Shown here piece after piece: positions 12,750 to 24,408 of a DNA stretch of 64,000 nucleotides. This stretch comes from Perkinsus olseni (Eukaryota > Perkinsozoa > Perkinsida > Perkinsidae). Numbering within the stretch: position 1 is the stretch's first letter; every line of letters begins with the position of its first letter. The notes under the pieces were generated by a model. It was not told the DNA's origin. It saw only the letters and a program-made list of their open reading frames with translations, and made no database searches. The stretch covers positions 1 to 64,000 of the forward strand of contig JABANP010000204.1 of the NCBI GenBank assembly GCA_013115135.1, written 5' to 3'. The position numbers and the translations under genes are program-made.

Positions 12750-14367
12750 ATGGCGTGTTCGTTATTCCTTTGCGTACTGCTATATCCACTACTGTATGCC
12801 CTGAAGTTGCCCTACGATCAGAGTAAGCTTTCCCTCACCTCCCTGGCTTCGGAACTCTGTGGTTGCCCCCTTAGTTTGCTCGATCATTGGCTCATTCAGG
12901 CGTCCGTGCCTTGGGGCTTAACGACGCCGTTTACGTGGATTCCACAACCGAACCGGTTGGATGTTCGCCGGAAGTCAGGTGAGAGCGTTGTGCTATGAAG
13001 TCCCGTCGAGGATGAATAGATACCGTTCGAGACCATTTAGGAAGCGAGAGCCTCGTCCGTATGCACAGGGTATCGCCCCGGTCTCTGGCACTTCCAGCAG
13101 CTTTACTCTTCCGGGCGTGACTTGGGCTTCAGGCGTCCCCTGGTTGGTGTCATCACCTTACCATGTTGGGAACACTGTCTTTCTGGCGGTGGTGGCTACA
13201 TAGCTGCGAGCTACGTTAAATGGCTCGAGGCGGCAGGAGCTCAGGTAACGGTTATGCGGAAGTATGCATTTGGTACCTCTCTGCTCGGGAAATTCCTGTG
13301 GCGACAAGCACAGTTTGGCTAACAGGATCGCGTCATCTTCGTCTACTGCGTGCTCAGGTCGTGCCCATCCCGCATTACGATACGCACGAGCGTATCTCAA
13401 AGCTTCTCAGAATGGTTTCAGGTGAGAGTTTGGAAGTTAATATGACGGCATTGGGGTAGCCGACTCCTCGCAATTTCGTGAGTGGGGGTCGTGTATGTCG
13501 CCCTCAGGTGTCTTGTTCACGGGCGGAGGTGACCAAGGGCCGCAATGGGACACACTAACAGAATGGATTATGAAAGCTCGAACCACTGAGGAACTCGCAG
13601 GGCTGCCCGTCTGGGGTACTTGTCTCGGATTTGAACGTCTTTTGCAAATCGGTGAGGTCGCGTATATCATTGTTGCCGAGGGAGGACATCTCTGGTTCCG
13701 TTAGCCGCTGGAAATGACTCAATTCTGGAATCGACCCCTGGAGCTGACGATGTGAGAACCAAGGCCTAGCGGTGAAGTATAGTCGCGTGGCTCGCTAAAG
13801 GTATCCTTACGATTGAAGTGGATACGAGACGAGGAGTCAGCCTTGGAGAGGGACAGGGACGCTCCTAGGGCAAGTGTCGTTGTAGCGAGGGGAGTATCTT
13901 AGGGGTCTATCCAGGCCATGCACGCTACCTCTATTCGGAATATGACATACAATCATCACGGCTGGGGGGTGTGGTCCGATAATCTCTTGAGGTAGGTGAC
14001 TGGTGATGATTCTGATAGCTTTATATCACATGCCTGATCGAGTGTTAGATACCCTGAGGCTGAGAAGAATTTGAGAGTCCTAGCTACATCCAGAAGTCAC
14101 GCTGTTGGAAGAGATTTTGTCGCCGTTGTAGAGGGTCGAAACGCCTTCGATGGCGTATGGGCAGTCCAAGTGAGATTGTGGTTGACGCCATTGCAGTGGA
14201 GGTTGAGCGGTACGAATTCTGCTACTCAGTTTCACCCGGAGAAGCCTTCCTTTGAGTGGAACTCGAAGCTGGCTATCGATCACTCTCGCATTTCTGTCGA
14301 GGCGAACCGCTTCTTCGCAGACTTCTTCCTAAGCCGTGTGCGAGAACATCCTCCGCGCCGTAGGTGA
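12750..14367 (+). CDS. GGH: gamma-glutamyl hydrolase, secreted or lysosomal
   Basis: Class I glutamine-amidotransferase-like peptidase that trims poly-gamma-glutamate from folates. Exon 1 (12750-12822) encodes a signal peptide, MACSLFLCVLLYPLLYA. Exons 12900-12978, 13133-13244, 13358-13421, 13508-13651, 13681-13751, 13915-13991 and 14049 onward join in phase. They show RRPLVGVITLPC, YIAASYVKWLEAAGAQ, VVPIPHYD, the oxyanion region VLFTGGGDQG, the nucleophile in GTCLGFE, NHHGWGVWSDN and the catalytic His in ATQFHPEKPSFEW. The intron at 13652-13680 would be only 29 nt. Near 14150-14200 an in-frame intron of 42 or 27 nt is possible, so that junction is open. All key catalytic residues are present and the length is normal. 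Context (nucleotide enzymes nearby) is suggestive only. Confidence 0.88.
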
Positions 14368-14958
14368 GTTCCCGCATGGCTCTCAGCTCTCTACGGATAG
14401 TTTCCCTCCCGTGCGTAACATGTCAGTTGCTTGACGCCGTCCGAGGAAGCTTCGGTACTGATTTACAACTACCCACTCTATTTTACTGGTTGGATGGGCT
14501 CGCCCGGAGCGGATGCTCGCAAGGAAGGGTAGCTGCCCTGACTCGACCTGCTTGGTCTTCCCGCCGCTCTTATCATTCATGTGGGCATCATTGTCGTACC
14601 AGGTATTTCACGGAGACCTACTTCATCTAACATACCATACTTTCCAATGAAATCTGGGATCTTACCTTTCCAATGCAAGTAACTTTTTGGAAGTTCGCAT
14701 ACTTCTTGGAGGGCGGCGATACACGGGTTGGACCGTGCCTTCGCTGACCCAAATGTCCATCGGACTGAGATACGAATGTTCATTTTTGACGGTTTGATAC
14801 CCTTGAGGCTATTGCGTTACTGCGACCGTGTGAGTTGAAAATGTATCCCGGCTCTCAAGTGAAGGATAGGCCGTACACAAGGGTAGTTGAGGGAGTAGAC
14901 ACTGTCTACTAGACAGCGATTGGCGCACACAGGTGCTGTCAGCATCGAATGTCACCAA
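14368..14958. other. intergenic stretch before tRNA-Ser
   Basis: No supported gene. A 68-codon open frame on the - strand (14577-14783) has no recognisable family and is probably chance. Confidence 0.35.
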
Positions 14959-15040
14959 GACACTTTGGCCGAGTGGTTAAGGCGGCGACCTGCTAAGCCG
15001 TTGGGCTCTGCCCGCGAGGGTTCGAATCCCTCAGGTGTCG
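14959..15040 (+). tRNA. tRNA-Ser(GCU)
   Basis: An 82-nt cloverleaf with acceptor stem GACACTT/AGGTGTC and discriminator G. It has the Ser-type D arm GGCCGAGTGGTTAAGGC, anticodon loop CTGCTAA (anticodon GCT), a long class II variable arm, and T loop GGTTCGAATCC. It lies only 30 nt before the next protein start on the same strand. Confidence 0.95.
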
Positions 15041-15070
15041 TATATTTCGATATTTTCTCTAGGGCATCCC

Positions 15071-17338
15071 ATGGGCTGCTCTCATTCCTTGTTAATGGGT
15101 CTTGCATGGCTTGACGTACTGGTTCTTGTTGCATACCTGGCTGTTCGGATCGAAGCCGATATAATCCAGCCACTCGAGCGTGTCGGGGAACGCCTTGGGG
15201 TCCGAATGAAAATCGGATCCCCACCTCAAGAGCTGATGTTGCTCGTGGACAGCATGGGATCGGACACTGTTGTGGTAGTAGGGTATGAGGCTTCCTTCGG
15301 CATTTTTCATTTTGAAACTGGGGTTGCCAGCCCGGCGCCACTCAAGTCCACAGCAGAGCCCCTTTGAGTTCAGGTTGCATGCGATTCTGGAGGACAGCCT
15401 GGCTCGTGTTACAAAATCGACGCAAGCGATACTGCGGAAGCATGCAGGAACCCAGCGGAATGCTACGCGGACATACCGAATTTTGGCGACTTTTACGATT
15501 GTCAACCTAGCAGGGAAATGGACTGGCATAAAGCGCGGAGTAATACTATGGCGGCACAATCGTACGTCAGCTATAGACCATAAAACCAAACACGATTATC
15601 GGGGCACTTCCGTCACCCGCTTAGTATATCCCAACTCCTCGTCGTATGGGTCTTTCCACAGTTTCATCACCATCTCAGGAACAACACATTACATCAATCT
15701 CGACGGCCCACGCTACTTTAAATACGAGGGAATCGAGGTAGGGCGAACGCAAACGCAGAGATAGCCGGTTTGAAAAAACTAGCTGGATTTAGCATGAGCT
15801 GTCAGCGCGAGCGTCACAAATTTGAAACCCGGCTTTAGGTCAAGGAGCTGGCGTCTATCAGCTCGGTCAATGAGAGCGTCTCTATCCCGCTGCGGGTTGC
15901 CCTGGACGGCGCCGAGGGAGTCAGTAGTGGGGTAAGAGAGTATGGAAGAAAACTTCCGTGTCATCGTGGCCCGGAATGTGAAGGCCTTCCGGATTCCGGG
16001 AATTTCCGCTCTCGTAGCCTCTTACGGTTCATTCGTTGTTTGTTTCTCAAGGTATCAGCCAATGGCGACGTTGCTGGTGTGCGCGGGCTCGCAAGTAATA
16101 TCCGAACTGTTTGGGGCTCCGCTCAAACCCGGTTCGGCCTACTTGTATCGTTCTAGCGTTCAGGGGCTACCTTTACTTGTCGCAACGATTCTACGGTTGC
16201 TGACTTCTGTGGTTCGGGCGTCCAGTTGACAGGCGTTACTTTGGATTTGGCCCGGTCGCGCCTGATCATGTGGGCGGAGCTGTCACCGGTGGCAACCACC
16301 TGGAGCGAGGGACTTCAAGATTCGGGTCCGCGACTACCACGCTACCCCGGATTTATGGTGTATGTAAGGTGCCTAAGTGGCTCGCCTAAGAGGCTGTTCC
16401 AGTTACCACCCGACCATGTGCGGCTCCGAAATGCTCACGCCAGACATTAGCTCGAACTGGTTAGCTGTTGCAAGTAAGCGGCTTTGATACTTATGAGGTC
16501 CGTTGGTCCGCAGAGCACGAGCGCAGTGCTGTTGACACGACGAGATGTTCCCGTGAGTACTTCAGGTACTTTGCACGAATGCCTGATAGTCCCTGCTGTC
16601 TTCCTCGAATCTCTTCTTGGATGGGCATCGAATTTGCATTGTACCAGTAATCGGACTTGTACTGCTGCTGGGCCTCTGCCGACGCTGAGTTTCCGTCTCT
16701 ACGAGGATACGGGGTAAAAGGGCCACTGTTGGCGCATGTGACGAACTCGCTCAGGTTGTTTCCGACGTTCCATCTCCCTCTAGATTCATTGCTCATGGAG
16801 GATAAGAAGACGGTCTGTCTGCAAAGCTTCAGCTCACCGATGACGGGCGAGTTCACAAGCACGCCAATCATATTGGGAATTCGGGCATTGCGGGCAACAT
16901 TCGCCAATATAACTTGGGTCGGCAACAAGGTTGCGCTTGAGCCGTTGAAACCGTCAAATGAGGCTGCAGCAAGTGCCCGCTTCGGATGTGCCTTGATACC
17001 AGCGTGCACGGGGCAACAGCGGTAAATGGGGGAGGAGCTTGACGAAAGGGACGATGTGCTCGGATTTCAGATACGACGCACGAACTAACACTTGTATCGA
17101 CCCGGTTTGTTCAGCGTACGCGCTGATGGTCGTCGACGAGCAGAGCAAAACCTGCGTGTGGGCCACTTGGGGTAGTGCTAGCTCGCCTAGCTTCGAGGTC
17201 GCCACTCGCTTTCTTTCAGTTCCTTATGTCTTCGGCATACTGGTAGTCTTTCTGTCAGCTGGGGATATTCTCTCCCAACGGTTATACCGGATATGCGTGC
17301 GTCTGGCTGCCCAGAAATCCAGAAGTTTACGTAGTTGA
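15071..17338 (+). pseudogene. pepsin-like (A1) aspartic-protease-like gene, apparently degenerate
   Basis: The start at 15071 gives a hydrophobic leader, then VRMKIGSPPQELMLLVD, the typical N-terminal strand of pepsin-like enzymes. The first active-site triad reads D-S-M rather than D-T-G. Later exons contain LPTLSFRLYEDTG, LPLDSLLMEDK and the C-terminal lobe signature ILGIRALRATFANITWVGNK, with KVALEP (16870-16955). The second triad region (about 16520-16545) reads D-T-T in a frame that does not continue into VPVSTSGTLHECL. The 3' exon (17039-17338) is Cys-containing and ends with a membrane span, FLSVPYVFGILVVFLSAG, so the ancestor was probably a membrane-anchored protease. Both triads are altered and the frame breaks at least once, so I call it a probable pseudogene or non-peptidase homologue. 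Exon borders are not fully resolved. Confidence 0.6.
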
Positions 17339-17453
17339 CCGTAACATTACAACAGGTATTTCTGCCCGTTGTGTCTTGTGTTTGATACTAGTATTCGTTT
17401 TCTTCTGGGTTGCGCTCTTACGATGGATTGGCATGCTTTCGATTACCGACCTC

Positions 17454-17485
17454 TCCGAGGGGGCGGCCTCGTACACGCCCCCTCG
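17454..17485. repeat. perfect 11-bp inverted repeat, GC-rich
   Basis: CCGAGGGGGCG and CGCCCCCTCGG with a 10-nt loop, in the gap between the protease-like gene and tRNA-Arg. It could act as an RNA hairpin or a 3' end signal of the upstream transcript. Function is unknown. Confidence 0.6.
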
Positions 17486-17544
17486 GGTGTAGACCCCGAG
17501 GCGTTGATGAAGGAAAAACCCTTCGGTAGTCCTGGATAGAAAAT

Positions 17545-17618
17545 TACTCCGGGCGGGACTTGAACCCGCAACCTTTGGATTAGAAGTCCAACGCTCTATC
17601 CGATTGAGCCACCGGAGC
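17545..17618 (-). tRNA. tRNA-Arg(UCU)
   Basis: A 74-nt gene including the discriminator. Acceptor stem GCTCCGG/CCGGAGT, D loop TCAATCGGA, anticodon loop CTTCTAA (anticodon TCT), T arm GCGGGTTCAAGTCCCGC. No intron. Confidence 0.95.
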
Positions 17619-17822
17619 TATAATTCTTTCGCTGCCGTGTCAGACCGACCGTATCCAGCATGGTTAGTTGCGACCATGGCGGTGGTTCACGGATTCTAGA
17701 AGTTGACTAAGCATGCATACTCAGTATGCCATACTGTGATGTTAGACATAAATTGTGCGCCTCCTATGAAACCGTACGCAGTGGCATACCACCAAGAGGG
17801 GAGTAGCCGAAAACGCCGTTCA

Positions 17823-17894
17823 AGCCGGATGGCGGGATTGAACCGCCGACCTTCAGTTTACAAGACTGACGCTCTACCACTAAGCTAAACCGGC
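17823..17894 (-). tRNA. tRNA-Thr(UGU)
   Basis: A 72-nt gene with acceptor stem GCCGGTT/ATCCGGC, D arm GCTTAGTGGTAGAGC, anticodon loop CTTGTAA (anticodon TGT) and T arm GGCGGTTCAATCCCGCC. No intron. It lies about 200 nt from tRNA-Arg, on the same strand. Confidence 0.95.
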
Positions 17895-18044
17895 GTGAGT
17901 GCTGATGTGCTCTCAACCGCTTCGCCCGTTTGCTCACTTTGATGAGCATTATTGGTCGACTTTATTCTTGCTCACGAACGGGGTTCTCAATGACGACAAG
18001 TGCCGTAGTAGCGGTTTTCAATTCCTTCTGTGCCTTGAGCCGAG

Positions 18045-21000
18045 ATGCCTATTCCCTCTCCAATTCGCTTCTATCGTAGAGTCGAGCCCAGGCGCTCCAA
18101 GGTTGCCGGGGTTGTTGTTCATCAAGAGGAGATATGCTTCAATGTGCAAGTATGGGAATAGTGGCAGTCTAGATGCAGGTTTTGAAGAGATGACATGGTG
18201 TGCAGGTACAGTCATTACATTGGTATGCTGGTACAGGCCTTACCGACGAGGAAGAGGCTCGCCTTCTGTGGCTTCTCCAAGAGACGTTCCCTTGTATGGG
18301 GAGTGTTGTTACCAAAGAAACCACCTTGTCGACTAAAGAGAACCACTCAACTGAGATCATTGAAGTTGGCCCGCGACAGCAGTTCGTCACAGCTTGGTGT
18401 ACTAACGCCGTGAGTATCTGCCTTTCCGCCGGCATTGCCAGTGTTGATCGGATTGAGAGTAAGGCTTAAGAATGCGAATTCTCGCTTCACCTATCCTTTT
18501 TGCAGAGACTAGACGTTATCTCATCGAAAGTCCCTCTTCTCCCGAAATCCGTGAAAAGTTCATGGCAGAGGTAATACCACCGGTGATAGCCGTGAAGAAT
18601 TCGACGTTGTGGTTCGCTGCATGTGGCCGATGGATCACCTGCTGCTACTGGCGATATCAGATACACGATCGAATGACCGAAATGGAGTATCCAGCGGATT
18701 CTGGCGGTTTCTGCTACGTCGAGGCGGCTGAACCCGCAGCTTGGGGTGAGGTGGACGTGATGGCGGAGGGAAAACAGGCCCTGGAGAGATTCAGCGGTGG
18801 GACCTAGCAACTGGGGCATTCGCAGAGAAAGTGGGTAGTCTACCGTTCTCAGAGGCGAATGGTCTGGGGTACGATTCCCAGGATGTTGATTATTATGTCA
18901 AGTTGTTCAGAGACGAGCTGAAACGCAATCCGACTACTGTAAGCAGCTTGATACTCCCCCCTCATCAGGGTTCATCAACATCCGTTGATGGGAGGTCTGT
19001 CATTGAGCGTAGTTGGTCTGTCATATGCCAGGTTGAATGTTTTGATTTGGCGCAGGGTAACAGTGAGCACTCCCGCCACTGGTTCTTCGGAGGGAAGCTG
19101 GTGGTCGACGGTGAGGATGTCCCCCATACACTTTTCCAGCTCGTCAAAAATCCCTACAGACGAGTACAGCAAAGGGAGAAGGAGGGGGGTAGACCTAATG
19201 CCTCGACTGTGGCATTCAGTGACAACAGCTCGGCTATACGCGGCGCTGCTGGTGGCTTTACTGGCTTGCTGCCCGACTTGACCACGGGGGAGTTCTCGGA
19301 GAGTTCCCTAATTTATGACATCACTTTCACCTGTGAAACTCATAATTTTCCGTGTGGTGTGGCACCATTCCCGGGGGCGGAGACGGGTACCGGCGGTAGG
19401 TTGCGTGATGGCCAGAGTACCGGTAGGGGCAGCCTGGTGCTGGCGGGCACGGCTGCTTACTGTGTGGGGGCGCTCTACCTGGAGGACGCCGACAGGGAAG
19501 TCGACTGGGAAGACAGATCTTGGAAGTATCCGAGCAACTTGGCCAAACCTGTTGATATCCTCATCCAGGCATCTAACGGTGCTAGTGATTACGGCAACAA
19601 GTTTGGTGAGCCTGTCGTCAATGGATTCTGTCGGAGTTACGCTGCGGTTGTGGGAGGGGAGAGGATCGAGTGGGTGAAACCTATCATGATGAGTGGCGGT
19701 ATCGGCAGTATGGACTGCCGTCACCGACTCAAGCAGACTCCCCCAATGCCGGGCGCCGCGATCGTCAAGCTTGGTGGACCTGCTTACCGCCTGGGTGTAG
19801 GAGGGGGTGCAGCCAGCTCGATGGTCGCCGGAGAGAATCAGGAGCACCTCGACTTCAACGCGGTGCAGCGGGGAGATGCCCAGATGCTACAGAGAGTTAA
19901 TAGGGTTATTCGATACCTTGTCGAGATGGGTGAGGGCAATCCGGTGTTGTCCATCCACGACCAAGGCGCTGGCGGGGCGGGCAACGTACTGAAGGAGATC
20001 GGGGAGCCTACTGGTCTCGAAATTGATATGAAACACATGCTGAGTGGCGACCCTAGTCTGTCGGCTCTGGAGTTGTGGATTGCTGAGTACCAAGAGAATG
20101 ACGCTCTGCTACTGCCCGAGAGCAAGCTGGGTCTGTTTGCGGAGCTGTGCAGGCGGGAGGGGGCACCGTGGTCGAAGGTGGGGTCTGTTGTTACTACTGG
20201 CCGATGCAAAGTGGTGGACAAGGAAGGGAAGGTGCCGGTGGACTTACCACTGGATAAAGTACTCTGTAAAATGCCACAGAAAACGTTCCATCTAACCAAG
20301 CCGGTGATAGTGGGCCATAGGCTCGGTCGCTTTGAGGCAGACGTTAAAGGATGTCTCTGGAAGGTGAGGCGCTGGGGTGCCCAATCGGCAGCGTTGACAG
20401 CTGTTAATCCTTCAGGTTATGCGATTGGTATCGGTCGGATCGAAGAGGTTCCTGTGTAACAAAGTTGACCGCTCAGTGACGGGTCTGGTCGCTCAGCAGC
20501 AGTGTGTTGGCCCCTTCCATACTCCCCTGGCCAACGCCGCGGTCACCGCCACCTCGATGCTGAGCCTACAAGGCTCGGCTACTGCCATTGGGGAGCGGCC
20601 GATCGTCGGGCTGTCCGGTGACGACTCGGCCTTACAGGCGATGGCAAGGTTGGCCGTAGCGGAGGCTCTCACGAACTTGGTGTGGGTGAAGGTGGAGAAC
20701 ATGGAGGATGTGCGGTGCAGTGGTAACTGGATGTGGGCTGCTAAGCTGCCTGGGGAAGGGTACAAGATGATGAAGGTGGCCGAGGCCATTGACGAGGTTA
20801 TGTGTGGTATTGGCATAGCTATTGATGGGGGGAAGGACTCTTTGAGCATGGCAGCTCAGTGCCCTAGTCGAGATGACGGCCCTCAGGACCAACAGAAAGA
20901 GACTGTGAAAGTAGGCTGGTCGGACTCTGGTTGTAGTGGAGGGGAGGATGCGTGGAAGAGAGGACCGCTCGTTGAGCATTTTGTGTCTCACCTCAGGCGC

Positions 21001-21669
21001 CCGGCGAAGTGGTCGTGTCGGTGTATGCCGCAGTACCAGACGTTACAGTGAAGGTCACTCCGGATGTCAAGCTGTCTCCTTCCGAGTCGGTGCTGTTATT
21101 TGTCGACTTGGACCCCACACCCTCCCTCAAGGGAACTTCCCTGGCCCATGTCATGCTACAGAGTGGCTATGTGGATGGGGAGGGACGGATCAGTGATGTG
21201 GATGTGGACCAGCTCCGCCATGCCTTCCTGGTCACACAGGTGATACCAACCTGAGCACTTCCCGGTCTGCACTTTCCTGTCAGGACCTCATATTTACGGC
21301 TCAGGTTATGGAATCCCATCTGGCGACTCTGCGCTATGTTGGTGACCACGGCGCTCCGACTTCGGTCTACCCCTTTAACTCTAATGGCTCCCTGGACGGG
21401 ATTGCCGGGTTGGTGACTCCCGACGGCAGGCACCTTGCGATGATGCCACGTCCTGAGCGCTGCAGCAGCGCCGCTGCTCAATGACTTGGCAATGGCCGTG
21501 GATGCCGAGGGAGTGGAAGGGGATCCGAGGGAGTCCATGGGCGTTTATGTTCCGAAACATCATCGAATGGGCGGGGAGCAGGATGACTCCTGAATTCGGT
21601 GGAAGTAAAACTGTGACATCGGGCGTGGACGATATGGACCTCGACGTGGAGAAACTGAAGGCGCTTTGA
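18045..21669 (+). CDS. PFAS: FGAM synthase (purine step 4) lacking most of its glutaminase domain
   Basis: ATP- and glutamine-dependent conversion of FGAR to FGAM. Exons 18045-18149, 18206-18458, 18506-18570, 18661-18796, 18826-18938, 19032-20363, 20416-20910 and 20997-21239 join in phase (914 codons). They show IRFYRRVEP, EICFNVQ, VEVGP-type EVGPRQQFVTAW, HDRMTE, NSEHSRHWFF, THNFPCGVAPFPGA, ASNGASDYGNKFGEP, IKPIM-type VKPIMMSGGIGSM, HDQGAGG, NKVDRSV and CSGNWMWAAKLPGEG. After LVTQ an intron (21240-21283) leads straight to the extreme C terminus (VYPFNSNGSLDGIAGLV). The rest of the second synthetase half and the GATase core with its catalytic Cys are therefore absent, roughly 300-350 residues. 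The usual MPHPER His reads Arg (MPRPER), and a one-base frame break follows near 21460-21482. It is probably unable to use glutamine. The intron at 18939-19031 is 93 nt and in frame, so it is easily mis-read as coding. Confidence 0.88.
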
Positions 21670-23661
21670 GTTTTTGCATGAACTTGGCGATGAGTTGGCG
21701 GTTTTGGGGTTTCCATTAATTTATGAGAGTAGAATGTTTCAATATCATTTGTAGGCTTGCGTTGAGTAGTGGACGCAGCAGCAGTGCTAGTTAGCAGCAG
21801 TGGAAAACGTCGTGTAGCAGCTTCTGACACCCTGGAAATCGTCTCATTCTCGGAGTAGCTGTAGACTGATAAAGCCTTTCGATAGAACTAAGACAGCTAC
21901 CAAAGGCCACTGCCCTGGAAGAGCATCAGGTCATCCAGGTCACCGAACGCTTGCCTCCAATCCATATCCCTTAGTAGGCGCTCCTGGCTTGTTTAGACCG
22001 CCGGAGCTCCTACAGCTGCCTGGGACTGCCAACCCGGTAGTATCACAGTTTTCATACAAAGCCTCAAGACTGATGGTTGGTCAACGACTACTGGAGCAGT
22101 GGCCAACCATATCCGTGGACTCAACCCGTGACCTTCGGCCAGTGAGATTGATGCACGCTTCCTGTGCCACCGCATCCAAATGTGCTAGAGAGGGCCCAAC
22201 TCTTGTTGCCCTCGGGAAGTTGCTGGTCCGCGGTTGTAACGGCGACCACCGGCCGCCGGTTGCTGACCGGTTGCTCCTGGACAGAGCCACGTCGCACATT
22301 CGACGCGACCTACCTAGATGCCTACGGCTACTTGCCACTGGCGCAAGAGACGAAGACAGATGAACGAAGTACTCCTCCCGTTTAATATTTATTCTTCTTC
22401 TGGGGAGTCTCATAGGCTTGAGGATCCTGGAACGAAGCCCTCGTAGGCGCGAATGCCGAGAGTGTGCCAGTACACTCGATGCATCAAATTTTCTGCAGAC
22501 CAGCGCAGACAAGTGGAGCGACGGATAAGCTGCCGATAGTCTAATTTCGGGCCATTTATGGTGTCGCAGGTTCTTCGTGGAGGCAGAGCGATCGCAGGCC
22601 TCTCCTTCTCAGCCGTACTATATGATAAAGCTGTGCCCGGCGATCCACGATTGTTCGGGAGCGCCGATGTTAACCATTATGAATTCAAGCGGTGAATGGT
22701 TAGTGGGATCCAGACTCTGGTTTCCGGAGATTCTATCCAACTTGGACATCTACTAGCCTCAGCTGAGCTGGGGCTCGATAGTTGTGCGCTTGCACAACTA
22801 CAGCAGGCCACAGCTCGTTGGCAAAAGTGAAGGATAAAGAATCCTGACCCAACGCTACGGTATGAGCAACGAATACTCTCCCGATCGAAGTTAGAGAAAG
22901 GGAGAGACGTCTCTATTCTCTATTCAGACTGTCGGATTCGGTTGGTATTTCCAACACGGGATCCGATCAGTAAGCTGATATATTTCTACAGGGTCGGCAG
23001 TATTGAGAGTAACATGCGACTGGCATCAAAGAGGCTTTGACAAAGCCTCTGTTAACACGCTTCCTCGCGGCACACAGGCGAAGTTGGGCGGGCCAGAATG
23101 GCCCTTATTCGGCAGGACCGATAGCGCAAGCTTGGCAGTAATTTCGGAACTCTGAGGCGTGCTCCATATTTGTGCATGCTACGGCATGTGGTACGGCTTC
23201 CAGAGGAACGTGCTGTTTGAGGACTTGTCACCGATTAGCAGTCACCTGGCCTCTTGACTGGGAGGAGATCGGAGCAACAGCGCGGCATGCTGATAACGCC
23301 GCAAAAGAGTTTGAGCCTGTTCCCGGATCTTCGCCGCCATCCGGCACAGATACGGTATCGAACCTCCGCCCATCGGAGACCTACGCCTGTCGCGGGTCCA
23401 AACCCAGTAGCTGCGCACTAGAAGACGCCAGGGAGGCCTAGTCCAGCGACCGCGTTGCTTCCGTCTCCTTCCAACTTGAGGGATCCCAAGTCCCCGTGTC
23501 ACGTCACGTGACTCACGTCCGCTCGTGACATCGGCGACGTTGCCCCTCGAAGGCCTAATCGTTTCAAGAGCAGGCCATCTAGACTGTGACAAACTTGCCG
23601 AGCGTAGCTTCTCCCCACAACCATCCGTGAAGCTACGCGTTCCGATTAGCCACTTCTTAGA
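21670..23661. other. intergenic, 2 kb, start of accessory region
   Basis: No gene I can support. At 23029-23049 there is a perfect palindrome with 10-bp arms (AGAGGCTTTG) around one central base. Confidence 0.4.
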
Positions 23662-24266
23662 ATGCATTCACTGTTCGTGATGGGCCTAGTTCTGCATTGC
23701 GTCTTGAGGGACGCGGGCAGTATGAGAAGCGAAGGAGGCTCTGCCAACGGTGGAGATAGCGAAGGTATCAGGAACGTCTCTCGGCCGACAGAATTGTTGA
23801 AGCCAGATGCATACAGCAAGCCTACTGGGAGGTGCTACATAATGAACGACGAGCTCATAGGTTGCACCTGCCCGAAGGGATCCCATCTATTCGAGACTGT
23901 GGTGAAAAAAACCTCCTTTATTGGCCATGCATCCGAGTTTGGATCGAACGATGCCATCCATACCTTTCAGGCCAATGATTCTTCTCGTTTCTGTTCGAAG
24001 CTGCCATTTGCGCACCTCCATGCTTGACAGACAGCGATTGCCCTACTCCTCGGCACGGACTCGGACTGAAGGCTTACTGCCGCTTACCAATAGCATGGGT
24101 TGGGAAACCAGAGGGAAACTGCTTATTATCGTGCTCTAAGGTGAGGCGACTCAATGGTGGTTTTCGTCAGCATTCTCCCCGATGCCCCTCCTCGAGTACA
24201 TGCCAGCGGACGACGATCGGTGATATATGTCTTTACCATCGTAGCTCTTTTCTGGAATTGATATAA
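23662..24266 (+). CDS. secreted Cys-rich family, copy A (one-base frame break)
   Basis: Four-exon plan of the array: 23662-23764, 23807-23901, 23971-24140, 24171-24266. Exon 1 gives a signal peptide (MHSLFVMGLVLHCVL). Exon 2 encodes DAYSKPTGRC and GCTCPKG. Exon 3 should encode AICAPPCLTDSDCP, LKAYC and NCLLSCSK with a short insertion shared with copy G. Exon 4 encodes CPSSSTCQRTTIGDICLYH. Relative to copy G, exon 3 is one base short between its acceptor and AIC, so the frame is broken as written. It is either a recent pseudogene or a base error. No known domain is recognised; a secreted disulfide-rich protein is inferred from the leader and spacing. Confidence 0.7.
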
Positions 24267-24408
24267 CGAGTTTTAGAGCGGCCTAAGTATGGCTCCTTCA
24301 ATGCCTAATAGACTCTTTATAACTTCACTATCGTAGCACTTTTCTGGAATTGTATCAACAGTTTTAGAGCAGCCTGAGTATGGCTCCTTCAATGCCTAAT
24401 ATACTCAA
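24238..24408. repeat. 92-nt spaced direct repeat, two units
   Basis: Two units of about 79 nt, starting at 24238 and 24330, share TTTTCTGGAATTG, GTTTTAGAGC and TATGGCTCCTTCAATGCCTA. The first overlaps the end of copy A. A related, more diverged unit follows copy G (about 34250-34350), so this is the family's 3' flank duplicated locally. Confidence 0.7.

Noticed and set aside
14170..14196. A 27-nt intron in gamma-glutamyl hydrolase
   Set aside because: It is a multiple of three without a stop, and a 42-nt intron from 14155 using the same acceptor fits equally well, so it cannot support the ultrashort-intron case.
18939..19031. Reading 18831-20459 as one uninterrupted 542-codon exon
   Set aside because: 18939-19031 is a 93-nt intron (GTAAGC...GCCAG) that happens to be in frame. 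Removing it joins RNPTT to VECFDLAQ, as the family requires.
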